Shown one piece after another: positions 26,500-36,905 of a stretch of DNA of 64,000 nucleotides. The translations under genes were made by a program, and so were the position numbers. Origin of the DNA: DATLED01 sp963750255 (GTDB lineage Bacteria; Actinomycetota; Acidimicrobiia; Acidimicrobiales; CADCTF01); contig CAVVPZ010000006.1 of NCBI GenBank assembly GCA_963750255.1, positions 310,001 through 374,000 of the forward strand, read 5' to 3'. Position 1 is the stretch's first letter, and each line of letters begins with the position of its first letter. The notes below the pieces were generated by a model, which saw only the letters and a program-made list of their open reading frames with translations, was not told where the DNA came from and did not search any database.

Positions 26500-27164
26500 G
26501 TCACCGCCGGTGCTCCGCCGGTAGCCACGAGGAACCCGGCGAAGATGACCGAAATCCCGACCACGAGGGTGACGGCGAAGCCGTCCATCTCGTCGAGCAC
26601 CGAGTTGAGCAGGCCACTGCTGGCCAGCACCACGGTGCCGACGGCGATGAGCACGTTCGACCACAACATGCGGCCCCGCCGGTAGCGGAAGGCGCTGACG
26701 GCGGCGCCGAGGAAGATCGTCATCGCCCCGACGCCCGACGCGACAGCGGCCAGGATCCGCGGTCCGGGTCCGAAGACGTCGGAACCCTGCGCCAGTTGGC
26801 CTTGAGGCAGTGCCGCCCGCAGCGGCTCGGTGAGGACGATGCCGGCGCCAAAGGCGCACAGCAGGGCGACCACCGCCGTGGTGCGATCGCCAGTCCGTTC
26901 ACCAAACAGCAGATACACCGTGCCGAGGGCGAGGAAGGGCACGTTGACGATGGCGCCGAACAGGTAGAACACGCGGAAGGTGAGCGGGCTCCACCCGAGC
27001 GCGGCGCCGGCGGCGAGGGCGAACGCAGCGACGGCGAAGAATGCGAGTGCGATCGACCACACGAGTTCGTGCCGACGGTGTCGGGCCAGCCACCGCTCGT
27101 ATGTAGACCCTGCGAACGCCGTGGCGATCAGCCCGGCGGCGACGGCGAGGGCGGTGTGCATCAC
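26415..27164 (-). CDS. Seven-helix membrane protein of unknown function
   Basis: Predicted protein of 249 residues (starts at 27164 or 27161) with about seven hydrophobic helices. Landmarks include FRVFYLFGAIVNVPFLALGT, YLLFGER, and a terminal cytosolic tail TYARARRNNLPP. I do not recognise a characterised family. The helix pattern is reminiscent of small 7-TM sensor-like membrane proteins conserved in actinobacteria. It is divergent from the DnaJ-LRR gene and convergent with the acyl-CoA ligase. Confidence 0.6.
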   Translation of the reverse strand: MMHTALAVAAGLIATAFAGSTYERWLARHRRHELVWSIALAFFAVAAFALAAGAALGWSPLTFRVFYLFGAIVNVPFLALGTVYLLFGERTGDRTTAVVALLCAFGAGIVLTEPLRAALPQGQLAQGSDVFGPGPRILAAVASGVGAMTIFLGAAVSAFRYRRGRMLWSNVLIAVGTVVLASSGLLNSVLDEMDGFAVTLVVGISVIFAGFLVATGGAPAVTYARARRNNLPPMPTGNSDTNVTLVGHL

Positions 27165-27267
27165 CTCTATCGTGGCCCGACCGGGGCGTCGTGCCCAACC
27201 CCGCGTCGAGCCCCCGGTCGACGACCAGGCAGGGAGATGGGGGATTCAGGTCGAAACTAGGGGCCGG

Positions 27268-28154
27268 ATGGTCACGCACTACGACGTGCTGGGGGTGGCC
27301 GAAGGGGCGCCGATCGAGGAGATCAAGCGGGCCTATTACGAGCGCGCCCGGATGTATCACCCTGACGCGCATGCATCGTCGTCCCCGGCGGTCCGGGCCG
27401 AGGCCGAGCGAACGATGCAGTCGCTCAACTCGTCGTGGTCGGTGCTCCGAGACGCCACCCGCCGCCGTCGCTACGACCGATCCCTGGCCCGGACCTCTCT
27501 CGACGAGGCGGCTGGGCCGCGACCGACCCGGGCCCGGCGGGCCGGTGTCGCCCCCGATCGCGGCCCCCGAGGCGAGCTCGGTTCGGGCTTTCAGTACTGG
27601 TTCGGGAGTCCCGGGACGGTGAGCCGGCCCGGCGCCCGCGCCGGGCTGAACCTTCGGCTCACCGGGGGCGGCCTCACCGCCCTGAAGGCGCTCGTGCCCG
27701 ATGGTCTCGTCGGGCTTCACGCCGCCGGGTCCGAGGTCGACGATGCCGAACTCCGCAACCTCCAGGCCATGCGAAGTCTGCGCCTCCTCGACCTGAGCGC
27801 GACAGCGGTGACCGACGCCGGCCTCGTCCACCTGCTCGGCTGCCTCGACCTCGAGGTCATCAGCTTGTGGGATACGTCCGTGACCGACGACGGCCTCGCG
27901 CTCATCGGGCGGTTGCCGGCGTTGCGGCAACTCGGACTCGGGAACACGGCGGTGACCGATGCCGGGCTGCGCCACCTCGGCGGCCTTCACCGGCTCCGGC
28001 TCGTGCAGTTGACCGGTACGGCGGTGGCTGGGCCCGGCCTCCGGCACCTCCACGGTCTGCCCGAACTCGCGCAGGTGACGCTTCCGTGGAAGGTGCGGGG
28101 CGCGATCGGCGCCTCCTGCGCTCGGCCCTGCCCCGGGCCGCGGTCCTGGTCTGA
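27268..28154 (+). CDS. J-domain protein fused to leucine-rich repeats
   Basis: An N-terminal J domain (residues 1-70) is clear: HYDVLGVAEGAPIEEIKRAY, the YHPDAHA motif with HPD, and TRRRRYDRSL. A linker follows, then at least four leucine-rich repeats of about 24 residues from residue ~150, e.g. RLLDLSATAVTDAGLVHL and RQLGLGNTAVTDAGLRHL. The HPD motif implies stimulation of an Hsp70 ATPase; the repeats would supply client binding. The read frame continues to 28197. A +1 shift near 28100 would instead end at 28154 with RSALPRAAVLV, which looks more natural and coincides with the start of an error-dense stretch. Confidence 0.75.
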
Positions 28155-28216
28155 CGTTGGTCGGCCGGTCCGAAATCGTCCGCTCGTGAGATTGTGAATC
28201 GCCGATCCTCGGCCGT

Positions 28217-28222
28217 TACGAT
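28217..28222 (+). promoter_or_regulatory. Putative -10 element (TACGAT) of a leaderless rex transcript; upstream Rex-like half-site
   Basis: TACGAT ends 6 bases before the GTG at 28229. TTGTGAA (28192-28198), 18-19 bases upstream, matches one half of the Rex operator TTGTGAANNNNTTCACAA and overlaps the -35 position. The second half is not seen, so autoregulation is only suggested. Confidence 0.35.
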
Positions 28223-28228
28223 CGGGCC

Positions 28229-28947
28229 GTGGTCACACCCGACGGCAACGGGGGCCCCCCGGCCCGGCGGCGCATCCCCGAGGCCACCGTCGCCCGGCTG
28301 CCCGGTGTACCTGCGCAGCCTGCTCGAGGTGGCCGAGACCAAGGCGGCCGACGATCTCGTCCGAGCGCCTGGCCGAGATGGCCGGCGTGAACGCCGCCAA
28401 GGTCCGCAAGGACCTCTCCTACCTCGGCTCCTACGGCACCCGGGGCGTCGGCTACGACGTCGAGTACCTGCTGTTCCAGATCGAGCCGCGAGCTCGGCCT
28501 CACCCAGGACTGGCCGGTCGTCATCGTCGGCATCGGCAACCTCGGCCAGGCGCTCGCCAACTACCGCGGCTTCGGCGACCGGGGCTTCCCGCGTCGTGGC
28601 CCTCGTCGACGCCGACCCGGCCAAGGTGGGCGAGGTCGTCGCCGGCCTCGCCATCCGCCACGCTCGACGACCTGCCGGCGATCGTGGCCGCCGAGCGGGC
28701 GTCGCCATCGGCGTCATCGCCACGCCCGCCGCGCGTCGGCCCAGGAGGTGGCCGACCGCCTCGTCGCCGCCGGCGTCACGCTCGATCCTCAACTTCGCCC
28801 CGGCCGTCGATCGTCGGTGCCCGACGGCGTGTCGCTGCGCAAGGTCGACCTGGCCGTCGAGCTGCAGATCCTGAGCTTCTACCAGCAGCGAGCGGCGGGG
28901 TCGCCGAAGCCGGGGCAGGAGCCGGACGTGGCCGGGCCGGTGGCTGA
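28229..28947 (+). CDS. rex: Redox-sensing transcriptional repressor Rex, at least nine indels
   Basis: Rex senses the NADH/NAD+ ratio and represses respiratory and fermentative genes. Fragments in all three frames assemble into a normal Rex of about 235 residues: PVYLRSLLEV, SSERLAEMAGVNAAKVRKDL (winged helix), SYGTRGVGYDVEYL, VVIVGIGNLGQALANY (Rossmann motif), RVVALVDADPAKVG, IGVIATPA, ILNFAPAV and LQILSFYQQRAA. Most joins need removal of one C or G, for example near 28302, 28348, 28486, 28588, 28658 and 28778. Start: GTG 28229, likely leaderless. The stop overlaps the ATG of the next gene (TGATG). Confidence 0.75.
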
Positions 28948-29516
28948 TGCCGGTCGACGGCCCCCAGTACCCGGTCAACCTCCTGCTCGCCGGCCGGCCG
29001 TGCCTGGTGGTGGGCGGGGGACGGCGTCGCCCGGCGAAGGTCGAGGGGCTGCTCGACTGCCGGGGCGACGGTGACGGTCGTGGCGCCCCGACGATCGTCG
29101 ACGAGCTCGCCGGCCGATGGCCGTGACCGCTCGACGCGCCGGCCGTACCGGGCCGGCGAGCGCCGAGGGCTACCGCCTCGTCATCACCGCCACCGACGAC
29201 CGCGCCGTCAACCAGCAGGTCTTCGTCGACGCCGAGGCCGCCGGCGTCTGGGTCAACAGCGCCGACGACCCGAGCAACTGCACCTTCACCCTGCCCGCCG
29301 TCGTGCGCCAGGGTCCGATCCTCGTCACCGTCGCCACGGGCGGCCACAGCCCGGCGCTGGCCTCCTGGCTCCGGCGCCGCCTGGCGGACGAGCTCGGCCC
29401 CGAGTACGCGCACGCTGGTCGAGCTGCTGGCCGAGGAGCGGGCCGCCATCCAGGCCGAGGGCCGCTCCACCGAGGGCCTGGATTGGCAGGAGGCGCTCGA
29501 TTCGGGGATGCTCTGA
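28947..29516 (+). CDS. Precorrin-2 dehydrogenase / siroheme synthase N-terminal type, multiple indels
   Basis: Fragments in several frames match the CysG-N/Met8p family, which oxidises precorrin-2 to sirohydrochlorin and inserts iron. They are YPVNLLLAGRPCLVVGGG (NAD-binding), KVEGLLDCG, YRLVITATDDRAVNQQVF, GVWVNSADDPSNCTFTLPA and LVTVATGGHSPALASWLRRR. The reading stops at a TGA at 29514. Continuing homology-like codons (LIREGRIV, then ELLQACLSSS in another frame) suggest the real end overlaps hemA near 29628. The ATG at 28947 overlaps the rex stop. The partner methyltransferase is the cobA-hemD gene at 32837. Confidence 0.65.
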
Positions 29517-29564
29517 CTGATCCGCGAGGGCCGCATCGTCCGAAGCAAGGGAGCTCCTGCAGGC

Positions 29565-30842
29565 GTGTCTGTCGTCGTCGTCGGACTCAACCACCGCACC
29601 GTGCCCGCTCGACGTGCTCGAGCGGATGAACGTCGGCGGCGCGCCTGCCCAAGGCGCTGCACGACCTCGTGACCCGGCGCCACATCTCCGAGGCCGTCGT
29701 GCTCTCGACGTGCAACCGCACCGAGATCTACGCCGTCGCCGAGCGGTACCACGGGGCCATCGACGACGTGCGCGACGTTCCTCGCCGAGCTGACCTACCT
29801 CGGCCCCCGAGGCCTTCGCCGACCACCTCTACGCCTACCACGACGACCGCCGCCGTGGCCCACCTCTTCTCGGTGCCGCCGGCCTCGACTCCGCCGTGCT
29901 CGGCGAGAGCGAGATCCTCGGCCAGGTCCGCGACGCCTGGGAGCGCGGCCGCGACGAGGGCGCCGCCGGCCCGAGCTTGGCCGTGCTGTTCCGCCACGCC
30001 GCTCGAGGTCGGCAAGCGGGCCCGCACCGAGACCGGCATCGCCCGCGGCATCGACGTCGGTCTCCCAGGCCGCGGTGGCCATGGCCGCCGAGCGGCTCGG
30101 CTCGCTCGACGGCCGGCGCGTGCTCGTCCTCGGCGCCGGCGAGATGGGCGAGGGCATGGCCGTCGCGCTCGCCGGCACCGCCGGCGTCGCCGAGGTCGCT
30201 CGTCGCCAACCGCACCCGCGAGCGGGCCGTGGCGCTGGCCGCACGGGTCGGCGGTCGCGCCGTCCGACTTCGGGCGACCTGGCCGATGCGCTGGTCGACG
30301 GTCGACGTGCTGCTCACCTCCACCGGCGCCAGCCGACACGATCATCGAAGCACGAGCGACATCGAGACGGTCGATGGCCCACCGAGCCGGGCGGGCGCTG
30401 CTGATCGTCGACGTGGCCGTGCCCCGCGACGTCGACCCCTGCGGCCGCCGACCTCGCGGGTGTGACCCTGCTCGACATGGACGACCTCCGAGCGCTTCGC
30501 CGACGGCGGCCTCGCCGAGCGACGCCGCGAGGTCGCGTCGGTGCAAGACATCGTCGACGACGAGGTCGTCCGGTTCTGCGAAGCGTCAGGCCGCCCGCCA
30601 GGTGGCCCCCGTCGTCGCTGGTCTGCGCGATCGGGCCGAGACCATCCGCGCAGGCCGAGCTCGAGCGTTACACGGCCAGGCTGGCGGATCTCGTCACCGA
30701 CGAGCGGGCCGCGGTCGAGGCCCTCACCAAGGGCATCGTCGCCAAGCTGCTGCACGAGCCGACGGTCCGGCTCAAGGACGCGGCCGGCTCGGCCAAGGCC
30801 GACCGCTTGGCCGACGCCCTTCGCGAGCTCTTCGATATCTAG
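29565..30842 (+). CDS. hemA: Glutamyl-tRNA reductase HemA, many indels
   Basis: HemA reduces glutamyl-tRNA to glutamate-1-semialdehyde, the committed step of C5-pathway tetrapyrrole synthesis. Fragments in order: SVVVVGLNHRTVP, DVLERMNVGG, ISEAVVLSTCNRTEIYAVAE (catalytic Cys), LGESEILGQVRDAWERG, KRARTETGIARGIDV, VLVLGAGEMGEGMA (NADPH motif), ADTIIEA and a dimerisation helix ending LADALRELFDI. At least ten frame changes separate them, mostly a single extra C or G. GTG 29565 is the likely start. Rex-hemA linkage is typical of actinobacteria. The gene is essential, so real disruption is improbable. Confidence 0.75.
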
Positions 30843-30857
30843 CGGCGGAGCGACGAC

Positions 30858-31781
30858 GTGAGTGGCCTGCGTATTGCGACCCGCGGCAGCGCCCTCGCAC
30901 TCTGGCAGGCCAACCACGTCGCCGACCTGCTCGGCCGGGCGGCCGCGAGGTCGAGTTGGTGATCGTGCAGACCGAGGGCGACCGCCGCACCGACGTCCCC
31001 ATCGAGGCCATCGGCGGACAGGGGCGTGTTCGTCAAGGAGGTGCAGGCCGCGGTGCTCGACGGCCGCGCCGATCTCGCCGTCCACTCGGCCAAGGACCTG
31101 CCGTCGTCGCCCGATCTCCAACCCGACGGCCTCGTCATCGGTGCCGTTCCCGAACGGGGCGACCCCCGCGATGCCATCGTTGGAGGACGCCTCGATGACC
31201 TGCCGACCGGTGCGATGGTGGCCACCGGGTCGGTGCGGCGACGAGTGCAACTCGCCAGTCAACGTCCCGACCTGGCCTTCACCGGTCTCCGGGGCAACAT
31301 CGAGACCCGGCTGGCCAAGATCGGCGGCGACGTGCACGCGATCGTTGTCGCCGCCGCCGCCCTCCAGCGGCTCGGGCGTCCCGAGGCGGCGACGGCCGAC
31401 TACCTGGCCGTGTCGTCGTTCGTGCCCCAGGTCGCACAAGGCGCGCTCGCCATCGAGTGCCGGTCCGACGACGGCGGTGTTCGAAGTGCGCTCGCTGCCA
31501 TCGAGCACGCCCCCTCTCGTCGAGCCGTCGATGCCGAGCGAGCCTTCCTGGCCGAGTTGGGCGGGGGGTGCGATCTACCTGTCGGCGCACATGCCCGAAA
31601 CGTGGGCGCAATCGGTGGCGTCGACCTGGGTGGTGAGTTGGTGGTCGAAGGCCTGATCGCGTCGGCCGATGGTCGCCGCGTGGTTCGCCGAACCGTGACC
31701 GGTGACGACCCGGGTCCACTGGGCCGCGCACTCGCGGCGGAACTACTCGATGATGCCGGGGGCCGCAGCCTGCTGGCTTGA
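30858..31781 (+). CDS. hemC: Porphobilinogen deaminase HemC, two frame changes near the start
   Basis: HemC polymerises four porphobilinogens into hydroxymethylbilane. The GTG at 30858 opens LRIATRGSALALWQANHVAD. The frame breaks near 30945 and again near 31022 (an extra G before VFVKEVQAAVLDGRADLAVH). The rest is clean: HSAKDLPSSPDLQ, FTGLRGNIETRLAKI, and ELGGGCDLPVGAHA with the dipyrromethane-cofactor Cys. The corrected length is about 307 residues, normal for the family. The 3' end overlaps the convergent GNAT gene by 39 bases. Confidence 0.88.
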
Positions 31782-32788
31782 GTCGGGCCGGGCGACGGCG
31801 GGGACGGCCACGACGTGGTCGATCATGACGTGCCCCCCGGCGTTGGTGCTCCGCTCGAATTCGACGGCCCCCACCGCCGCGGCCACGCGGCGCGAGGCGA
31901 CGTTGCGCTCGTCGATCACGAGGTGGGCGTGGCGGGCGCCGGTGTGGTCGGCCAGGAACCGCAGCAGCGAGCGCGACCCCTCGGCTGGTGTAGCCCTTGC
32001 CTCGGTGGTCGGGGTGGGCCGAGTACGAGATGTTGGCGTCGCCTGTAGGAGCGTTGGGGTTGGCCAGGTCGACGTCGACGTACGACACGTAGCGAACCGG
32101 ATTGGCGTCGACGGCGAAGATCCATTTGGGACCGTGGCCGAACGCGGCGCGATTGGCCCGCAACCCGGCGTGAGCGTGGGCCCTCCGCTGGGCTGGCGTC
32201 ATCGCCCGCCACGACTCGCGTTCGGCCCGGGAGCCAGAGCCAGCGGATCTGCTCGTCGTCCTTGGCCGAGAGGTCGGCGTCGAGGTCGAGGTCGGGGTCC
32301 TGGGGCCGAATGGTGACGACCCCGTCGGTGTAGCCCGTTTGCGGCACCGGTCGCGTCAGGAATCTCTCGCCGCCGATCTCGCCCGCCGGCGCGAATCCGG
32401 CCCGCCGCGCCACCCCGAGCGAGGAGACGTTGGTCGGATCGATCAGGAGTGTGGCCGAGTGATGGTCGGTGGCGACCGCCAAGTGGTGGACGAGCAGCTT
32501 CACCGCCCGGGTGGCGAGGCCGCGACGCCGGTGGGCGGGAAAGATCTGGTACCCGATGTTGACTGCGCCCGGATCGAGCCAGGGACGCTCCTCGCCGAAG
32601 TCGTAGTCGACCCACCCGACCACCTCGCCGTCGACGACGACGCAGGCCGTCGGCTCGGGGGCGTCGACCCCCGGCCCGAGAAAGCGACGCGACTCCTCGT
32701 CGCGTCCCCCGACGAGGACGGGCACGTCGGCCGAGGTCGGTGGGCGCAGCACGACGATGCCGTCGGTGAGCGAGTGCGCCAGGTTCAC
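31743..32788 (-). CDS. Tandem GNAT-domain acetyltransferase, two frameshifts
   Basis: Predicted protein of about 347 residues with two GNAT domains. The first (residues ~10-165) contains IGYQIFPAHRRRGLATRAVK, an R/H-x-x-G-x-A acetyl-CoA loop. The second contains ISYSAHPDHRGKGYTSRG and then FLADHTGARHAHLVIDERNV. Two +1 shifts, near 32235 and 31985, join the three frames. The GTG at 32788 starts VNLAHSLTDGIVVLRPP. The gene diverges from cobA-hemD with 48 bases between starts. Its acceptor substrate is unknown, and it interrupts the heme cluster on the opposite strand. Confidence 0.72.
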
Positions 32789-32836
32789 AGGCGGAAGTCT
32801 CGCCGCCGCGCCGCGATCCCGACAGACTGCACGGCA

Positions 32837-34307
32837 ATGACCGTGTACCTCGTCGGCGCCGGACCCGGTGATCCCGGTCTGTTGACGGTGCGGGGGGCCG
32901 AAGTGCTGGGCCGCGCCGACGTCGTCGTCTACGACCGGCTCTCCATCGCCGCGCTCCTCGACCTGGCTCCGGCCACCGCTGAGCGGATCAGCGTCGGGAA
33001 GACGCCGCGTGGACCGAGCACGCCCCAAGAAGAGATCAATCGGCTGCTCGTCGAGCACGGCCGAGCGGGCAGAGAGGTCGTCCGGCTCAAAGGCGGAGAC
33101 GTCTTCGTGTTCGCCCGTGGCGGCGAAGAAGCGGCCGCCCTGGCTGAGGCGGGAATCGACTTCGAGGTCGTGCCCGGGATCACGTCGGCCATCGCCGTTC
33201 CCGCCTACGCCGGCGTGCCCGTCACCCATCGCGGCCTCTCGACCTCGTTCACCGTCGTCACCGGCCACGAAGATCCCTGGGCCGCCACCGAGACCGATTG
33301 GGAAGCCGTCGCCCGGGTGGGCGGAACGATCGTGGTGCTGATGGGGGCCGCCACCCGGGGAGAGATCGCGGCCCGGTTGATGGCCGCCGGCTTGCCCGGC
33401 GACACGCCGGTCGCCGCCATCCGGTGGGGTACTCGTCCCGAGCAGGTGACCATCCGAACGACCCTCGGATCGCTCGGCGCCTCCCCCGTCGAGTCGCCCT
33501 CGACCATCGTGATCGGCGCCGTCGCCGGACTCGACCTCGCCTGGTTCGAGCGGCGACCGTTGTTCGGCCGCACCATCGTCGTGACCCGCAGCCGCGAGCA
33601 GGCATCGACGCTTCGCGTGGCACTCGAGCGTTTCGGTGCGACGGTGATCGAAGCCCCGGTCCTCGAGATCGAGCCGCGCATCGGTCGACCTCGCGTCGGG
33701 ACTCCGCGGCGCCGAGTGGCTGGTCGTCACCTCGGTCAACGCCGTTGATGCCCTCGTGGACCAACTGCACGACGCACGCGATCTCGCCGGCCTTCGCGTG
33801 GCGGCCATTGGCCCCGGCACGGCGTCGGCCTTGCTGCGTTTCGGCATCCGAGCCGACCTGGTCCCCGAGCGAAATGTCGCCGAGGGGCTGGCTGATGTGT
33901 TCCCCGAGGGGAAGGGGCGGGTGTTCCTCCCCCAGGCTGAAGCAGCCCGTCCGGTGCTGGCCGAAGCGCTGCGGGCGAAGGGGTGGGCAGTCGATGCCGT
34001 GGTCGCGTATCGGACCCGGCCGGCAGCCCTCGACGAATCCACCCGCGCCGCCGCTGCGACGGCAGACGCCATCACGTTCACGTCGTCGTCGACGGTGGCC
34101 AACTTCATCGAGGCTGCCGGCATCGAAGCTGTCCCCGCCACCATCATTTCGATCGGTCCCATCACCTCCGCCGCGGTGCTCGACCGCGGATTGGTGGTGT
34201 CGGCCGAGGCCAGTCCCCACACCATCGACGGGGTCGTGGCCGCCGTGCTCGCCTCGTTGGAGGTTCCGGGAACCAGTCGGCCCCCGGCCGCCGTCGAAGA
34301 GACATGA
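32837..34307 (+). CDS. hemD: Uroporphyrinogen-III C-methyltransferase / uroporphyrinogen-III synthase fusion, one frameshift
   Basis: Predicted bifunctional protein of about 489 residues. The N-terminal CobA/SumT domain (1-245) has VYLVGAGPGDPGLLTVRG, VVRLKGGDVFVFARGGEE and VPAYAGVPVTHRG, and makes precorrin-2 for siroheme. The C-terminal HemD domain (from ~250) has RTIVVTRSREQASTL and ITFTSSSTVANFIEA, and cyclises hydroxymethylbilane to uroporphyrinogen III. A +1 shift near 33690 separates EAPVLEIEP from SVDLASGLRGAEWLVV. This cobA-hemD fusion is common in actinobacteria and firmicutes. It overlaps the downstream gene by ATGA. Confidence 0.87.
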
Positions 34308-36348
34308 CGACCGCGGGCAGGACCAAGCGACTGGTGGCAGCAGCATCGGCAGCTCTGATGCTGGGTGGGGCGTGTAGCTGGCGGGGGACCGAGAAGTCGG
34401 CCGGTCCGGGTGACGGCTCGGGGTCGACGTTCGACACCCAACTCATCTCGTCGCTGTCGGCCTTCGACGCCTGTGACGACCTCCTCGCCTACCTCCGAAC
34501 CGAGGGGGCCAAGGTGGTCGGGCCCTACGGCTTCCAGAACTTCGGCGGCCCCTTGGCCTACACCGACGCAATGCCGACGGCCGGCCGGGCTGTAGCCGCC
34601 GACAGCGGCGGCGCGGCGGCGTCGGAGGCGAGCAACCCCGCGGGTGCGCCCAAGCAGGCCGGCGTCGACTTCTCGACCACCAACGTCCAAGAGGCCGGCG
34701 TCGATGAGCCCGATCTCGTCAAGACCGACGGCAAGCGTCTCGTGACACTCGCCGCCGGAGCGCTGCAGGTCGTCGACCTCACCGGGCCGGCACCCCGCCT
34801 CGCCGGGACACTCGCACTCGACGCCGCTGCCGGCGAAGAGCGGGGGTATTGGAACGGCACAGAAGGCCAATTGCTGATGGTCGGCGACCGCGTGCTCGTC
34901 CTGCGCTCGGGCTGGGCCGCAGGTCCTGTCCCCATGCCCGTCGACGGTGGTCCGGCGTCGGGTATCGCCGCCGATGTTGCCTATCCGTACCGCTCCGGTC
35001 CGCCCACGACGAAGGTCTCGGTAGTCGACGTCTCCAGCGGCCAACCGAAGCTGGTCGACGAAACGACCTTCGACGGCAACCTCGTCGCCGCCCGCGAGAC
35101 CAAAGGCATCGCTCGCCTCGTGTTGCGGTCAGACCCCGCCGGGCTCCCGTTCCTCTATCCGTCGGGCGGGGAGGCGAGCCTGAAGGCGGCCAAGGAGGCC
35201 AATCAGAAGATCGTGGCCGAGAGCACCTTGGAGGATTGGCTGCCGGCCTACGTGCTCGGTGACAAGGACGACCGCCGCATGCTCAGCGAGTGCGACCACG
35301 TGCAGCGTCCGAGCAAGTTCAGCGGGCTCTCCAGCCTCTCGGTCGTGAGCTTCGACCCGGCCGACGGACGCCCGGGCCCCGGCGCCACGATCTTCGGCAC
35401 GGGAGAGACCGTGTACGCCAGCGCCGACAACCTCTACATCACGTCGACGGTGTGGACCGACCCCGCGGCGCCGATCTCGGCGTCCGACGAAGCCGTCTCC
35501 TCGTCCGGGGCCAAGCCCGACATCGCCCGCCCGCCGGCCAAGGGACCGGGCACCGACATCCACCGCTTCGAGATCGCCGATCCGGTTCGGACGGCGTACG
35601 TCGCCTCGGGTCATGTCGAGGGCCGGCTCCTCAACTCGTTCTCCATGTCGGAGTCGAATGGCGCGCTTCGGATTGCGACCACCGACGATGTTGCCTCGGA
35701 GAGCAGCGGTCGTCGTTTTGCGGACCAAGGACAAGGTGCTCGAACAGATCGGTCGCGTGGGCGGATTGGGCAAGGGCGAGCAGATCTACGCCGTCCGCTT
35801 CCTCGGCGACCGCGGCTACGTCGTCACCTTCCGGCAGACCGATCCGCTCTACGTGATCGACCTCTCGGCGCCGGAAGATCCCGAAGGTGACCGGCGAGTT
35901 GAAGATCAACGGCTACTCCGCTTATCTGCATCCGCTCGACGATCACCGCCTGCTCGGCATCGGCCAGGACGCCACCGATCAGGGTCGGGTGCAGGGCACC
36001 CAGGTCTCGCTCTTCGACGTAGGCGACCCGGCCGCCCCGGCCCGGTTGGCCGCTGCCGTCGTGCCTGGCGGTCGGTCGGAGGCCGAGTACGACCACCACG
36101 CCTTCCTGTACTGGTCGCCCACCAACCTGGCCATCGTCCCCGTGATGGACGGTCAGACGGGCACGACCGATGTCATCGGCTATCGCATTGGCGCCGACTC
36201 GGTCAACGAGGTGGGTCGCATCACGTCGGGACCGACTGGCGTGCGTCGCGCTGTGGTGGTGGGCGACACCTTGATCACGGTTGCCGACGACGGACTCAAG
36301 GTGAGCGACCTGACCAGCTTGGCCGAGCGTGGCCGGGTGGCGTTCTAG
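34304..36348 (+). CDS. Secreted beta-propeller domain protein, two frameshifts
   Basis: Predicted protein of about 680 residues. The N-terminus is basic then hydrophobic, ending LMLGGACSW. That could be a weak lipobox with Cys as the lipidation site. The body matches the beta-propeller family PF09826: a FSTTNVQEAGVDEPDLVKTD signature, YHHAF-like segments and repeated VVD/VID strands. Two +1 shifts fall near 35712 and 35885. The function is unknown; members are extracytoplasmic and often found singly in actinobacteria and archaea. The ATG overlaps the hemD stop (ATGA), so it is probably co-transcribed with heme genes without an obvious metabolic link. Confidence 0.75.
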
Positions 36349-36885
36349 GTCCGAGTTCGCTCGAGGATCTTGGTCAGGGTGGACCAGTTGCGGGCGGTGC
36401 CGGCGCCGGCACCCGCCTTGGCGAGGGCCTCGGCCAGCTTCGAGCCCGTGACCCCGTTGGGGTGCCAGGCGTAGAGGGCCTGCGCGTTGACGGCTGCGGA
36501 CTCCGGTGTCCAGTCGCCTTGGGTCACCGGACGCAGCAGCGTCCACGTCGGGTTTGTCGTCGAAGATCGTGACCTGGAACCGGCTCGGGTTCTCGAGGGC
36601 GACCTCGGGCAGCGGGTTGGAGTCGGCAATCTTCGTGAGTTGGCCGGCGGTGCGAACGATGACGGCCACGTCGAGATCGAAGTGCTCGGAGATGGCGGCT
36701 CGGATGGCCGCAGCCACCTTGGGGCCGCTTCGTTCGGACGCGGCGAACACGGCGTTGCCGCTCGTCAGCAGCGTCGAGACGCGCTCGTATCCGAGTCCTT
36801 CGAGCAGAGCCCGCAGATCGGCCATCGCCACCCGTTTGGCCTTGCCCACGTTGATGCCCCGGAGCAGGGCCACATACATCGCCAT
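36345..36885 (-). CDS. DUF1697 family protein, one frameshift
   Basis: Predicted protein of about 179 residues. It begins MAMYVALLRGINVGKAKRVA and has LRALLEGLGYERVSTLLTSG plus an RFQVTIFDDKP strand, the DUF1697 (PF08002) pattern. The C-terminal YAWHPNGVTGSKLAE and ARNWSTLTKI lie in the next frame; a +1 shift near 36535 joins them. The function of the family is unknown. ATG 36885 or the second Met at 36879 may be the start. Its stop overlaps the stop of the convergent propeller gene. Confidence 0.78.
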
Positions 36886-36890
36886 GCCCG

Positions 36891-36896
36891 TAGGCT
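36891..36896 (+). promoter_or_regulatory. Putative -10 element (TAGGCT) of hemB
   Basis: TAGGCT lies 9 bases before the hemB ATG at 36906, giving hemBL its own promoter downstream of the reversed DUF1697 gene. Confidence 0.35.
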
Positions 36897-36905
36897 TGCA
36901 GAACC

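Noticed and set aside
28229..30842. rex, siroheme synthase and hemA as pseudogenes
   Set aside because: Conserved motifs persist in all pieces and the breaks are extra single C/G bases. These genes are essential or core, so sequence error is far more likely than decay.
31916..35044. Long open frame on the minus strand opposite cobA-hemD and the propeller gene
   Set aside because: Composition mirrors the plus-strand genes at high GC. Only the GNAT part (31743-32788) has recognisable domains.
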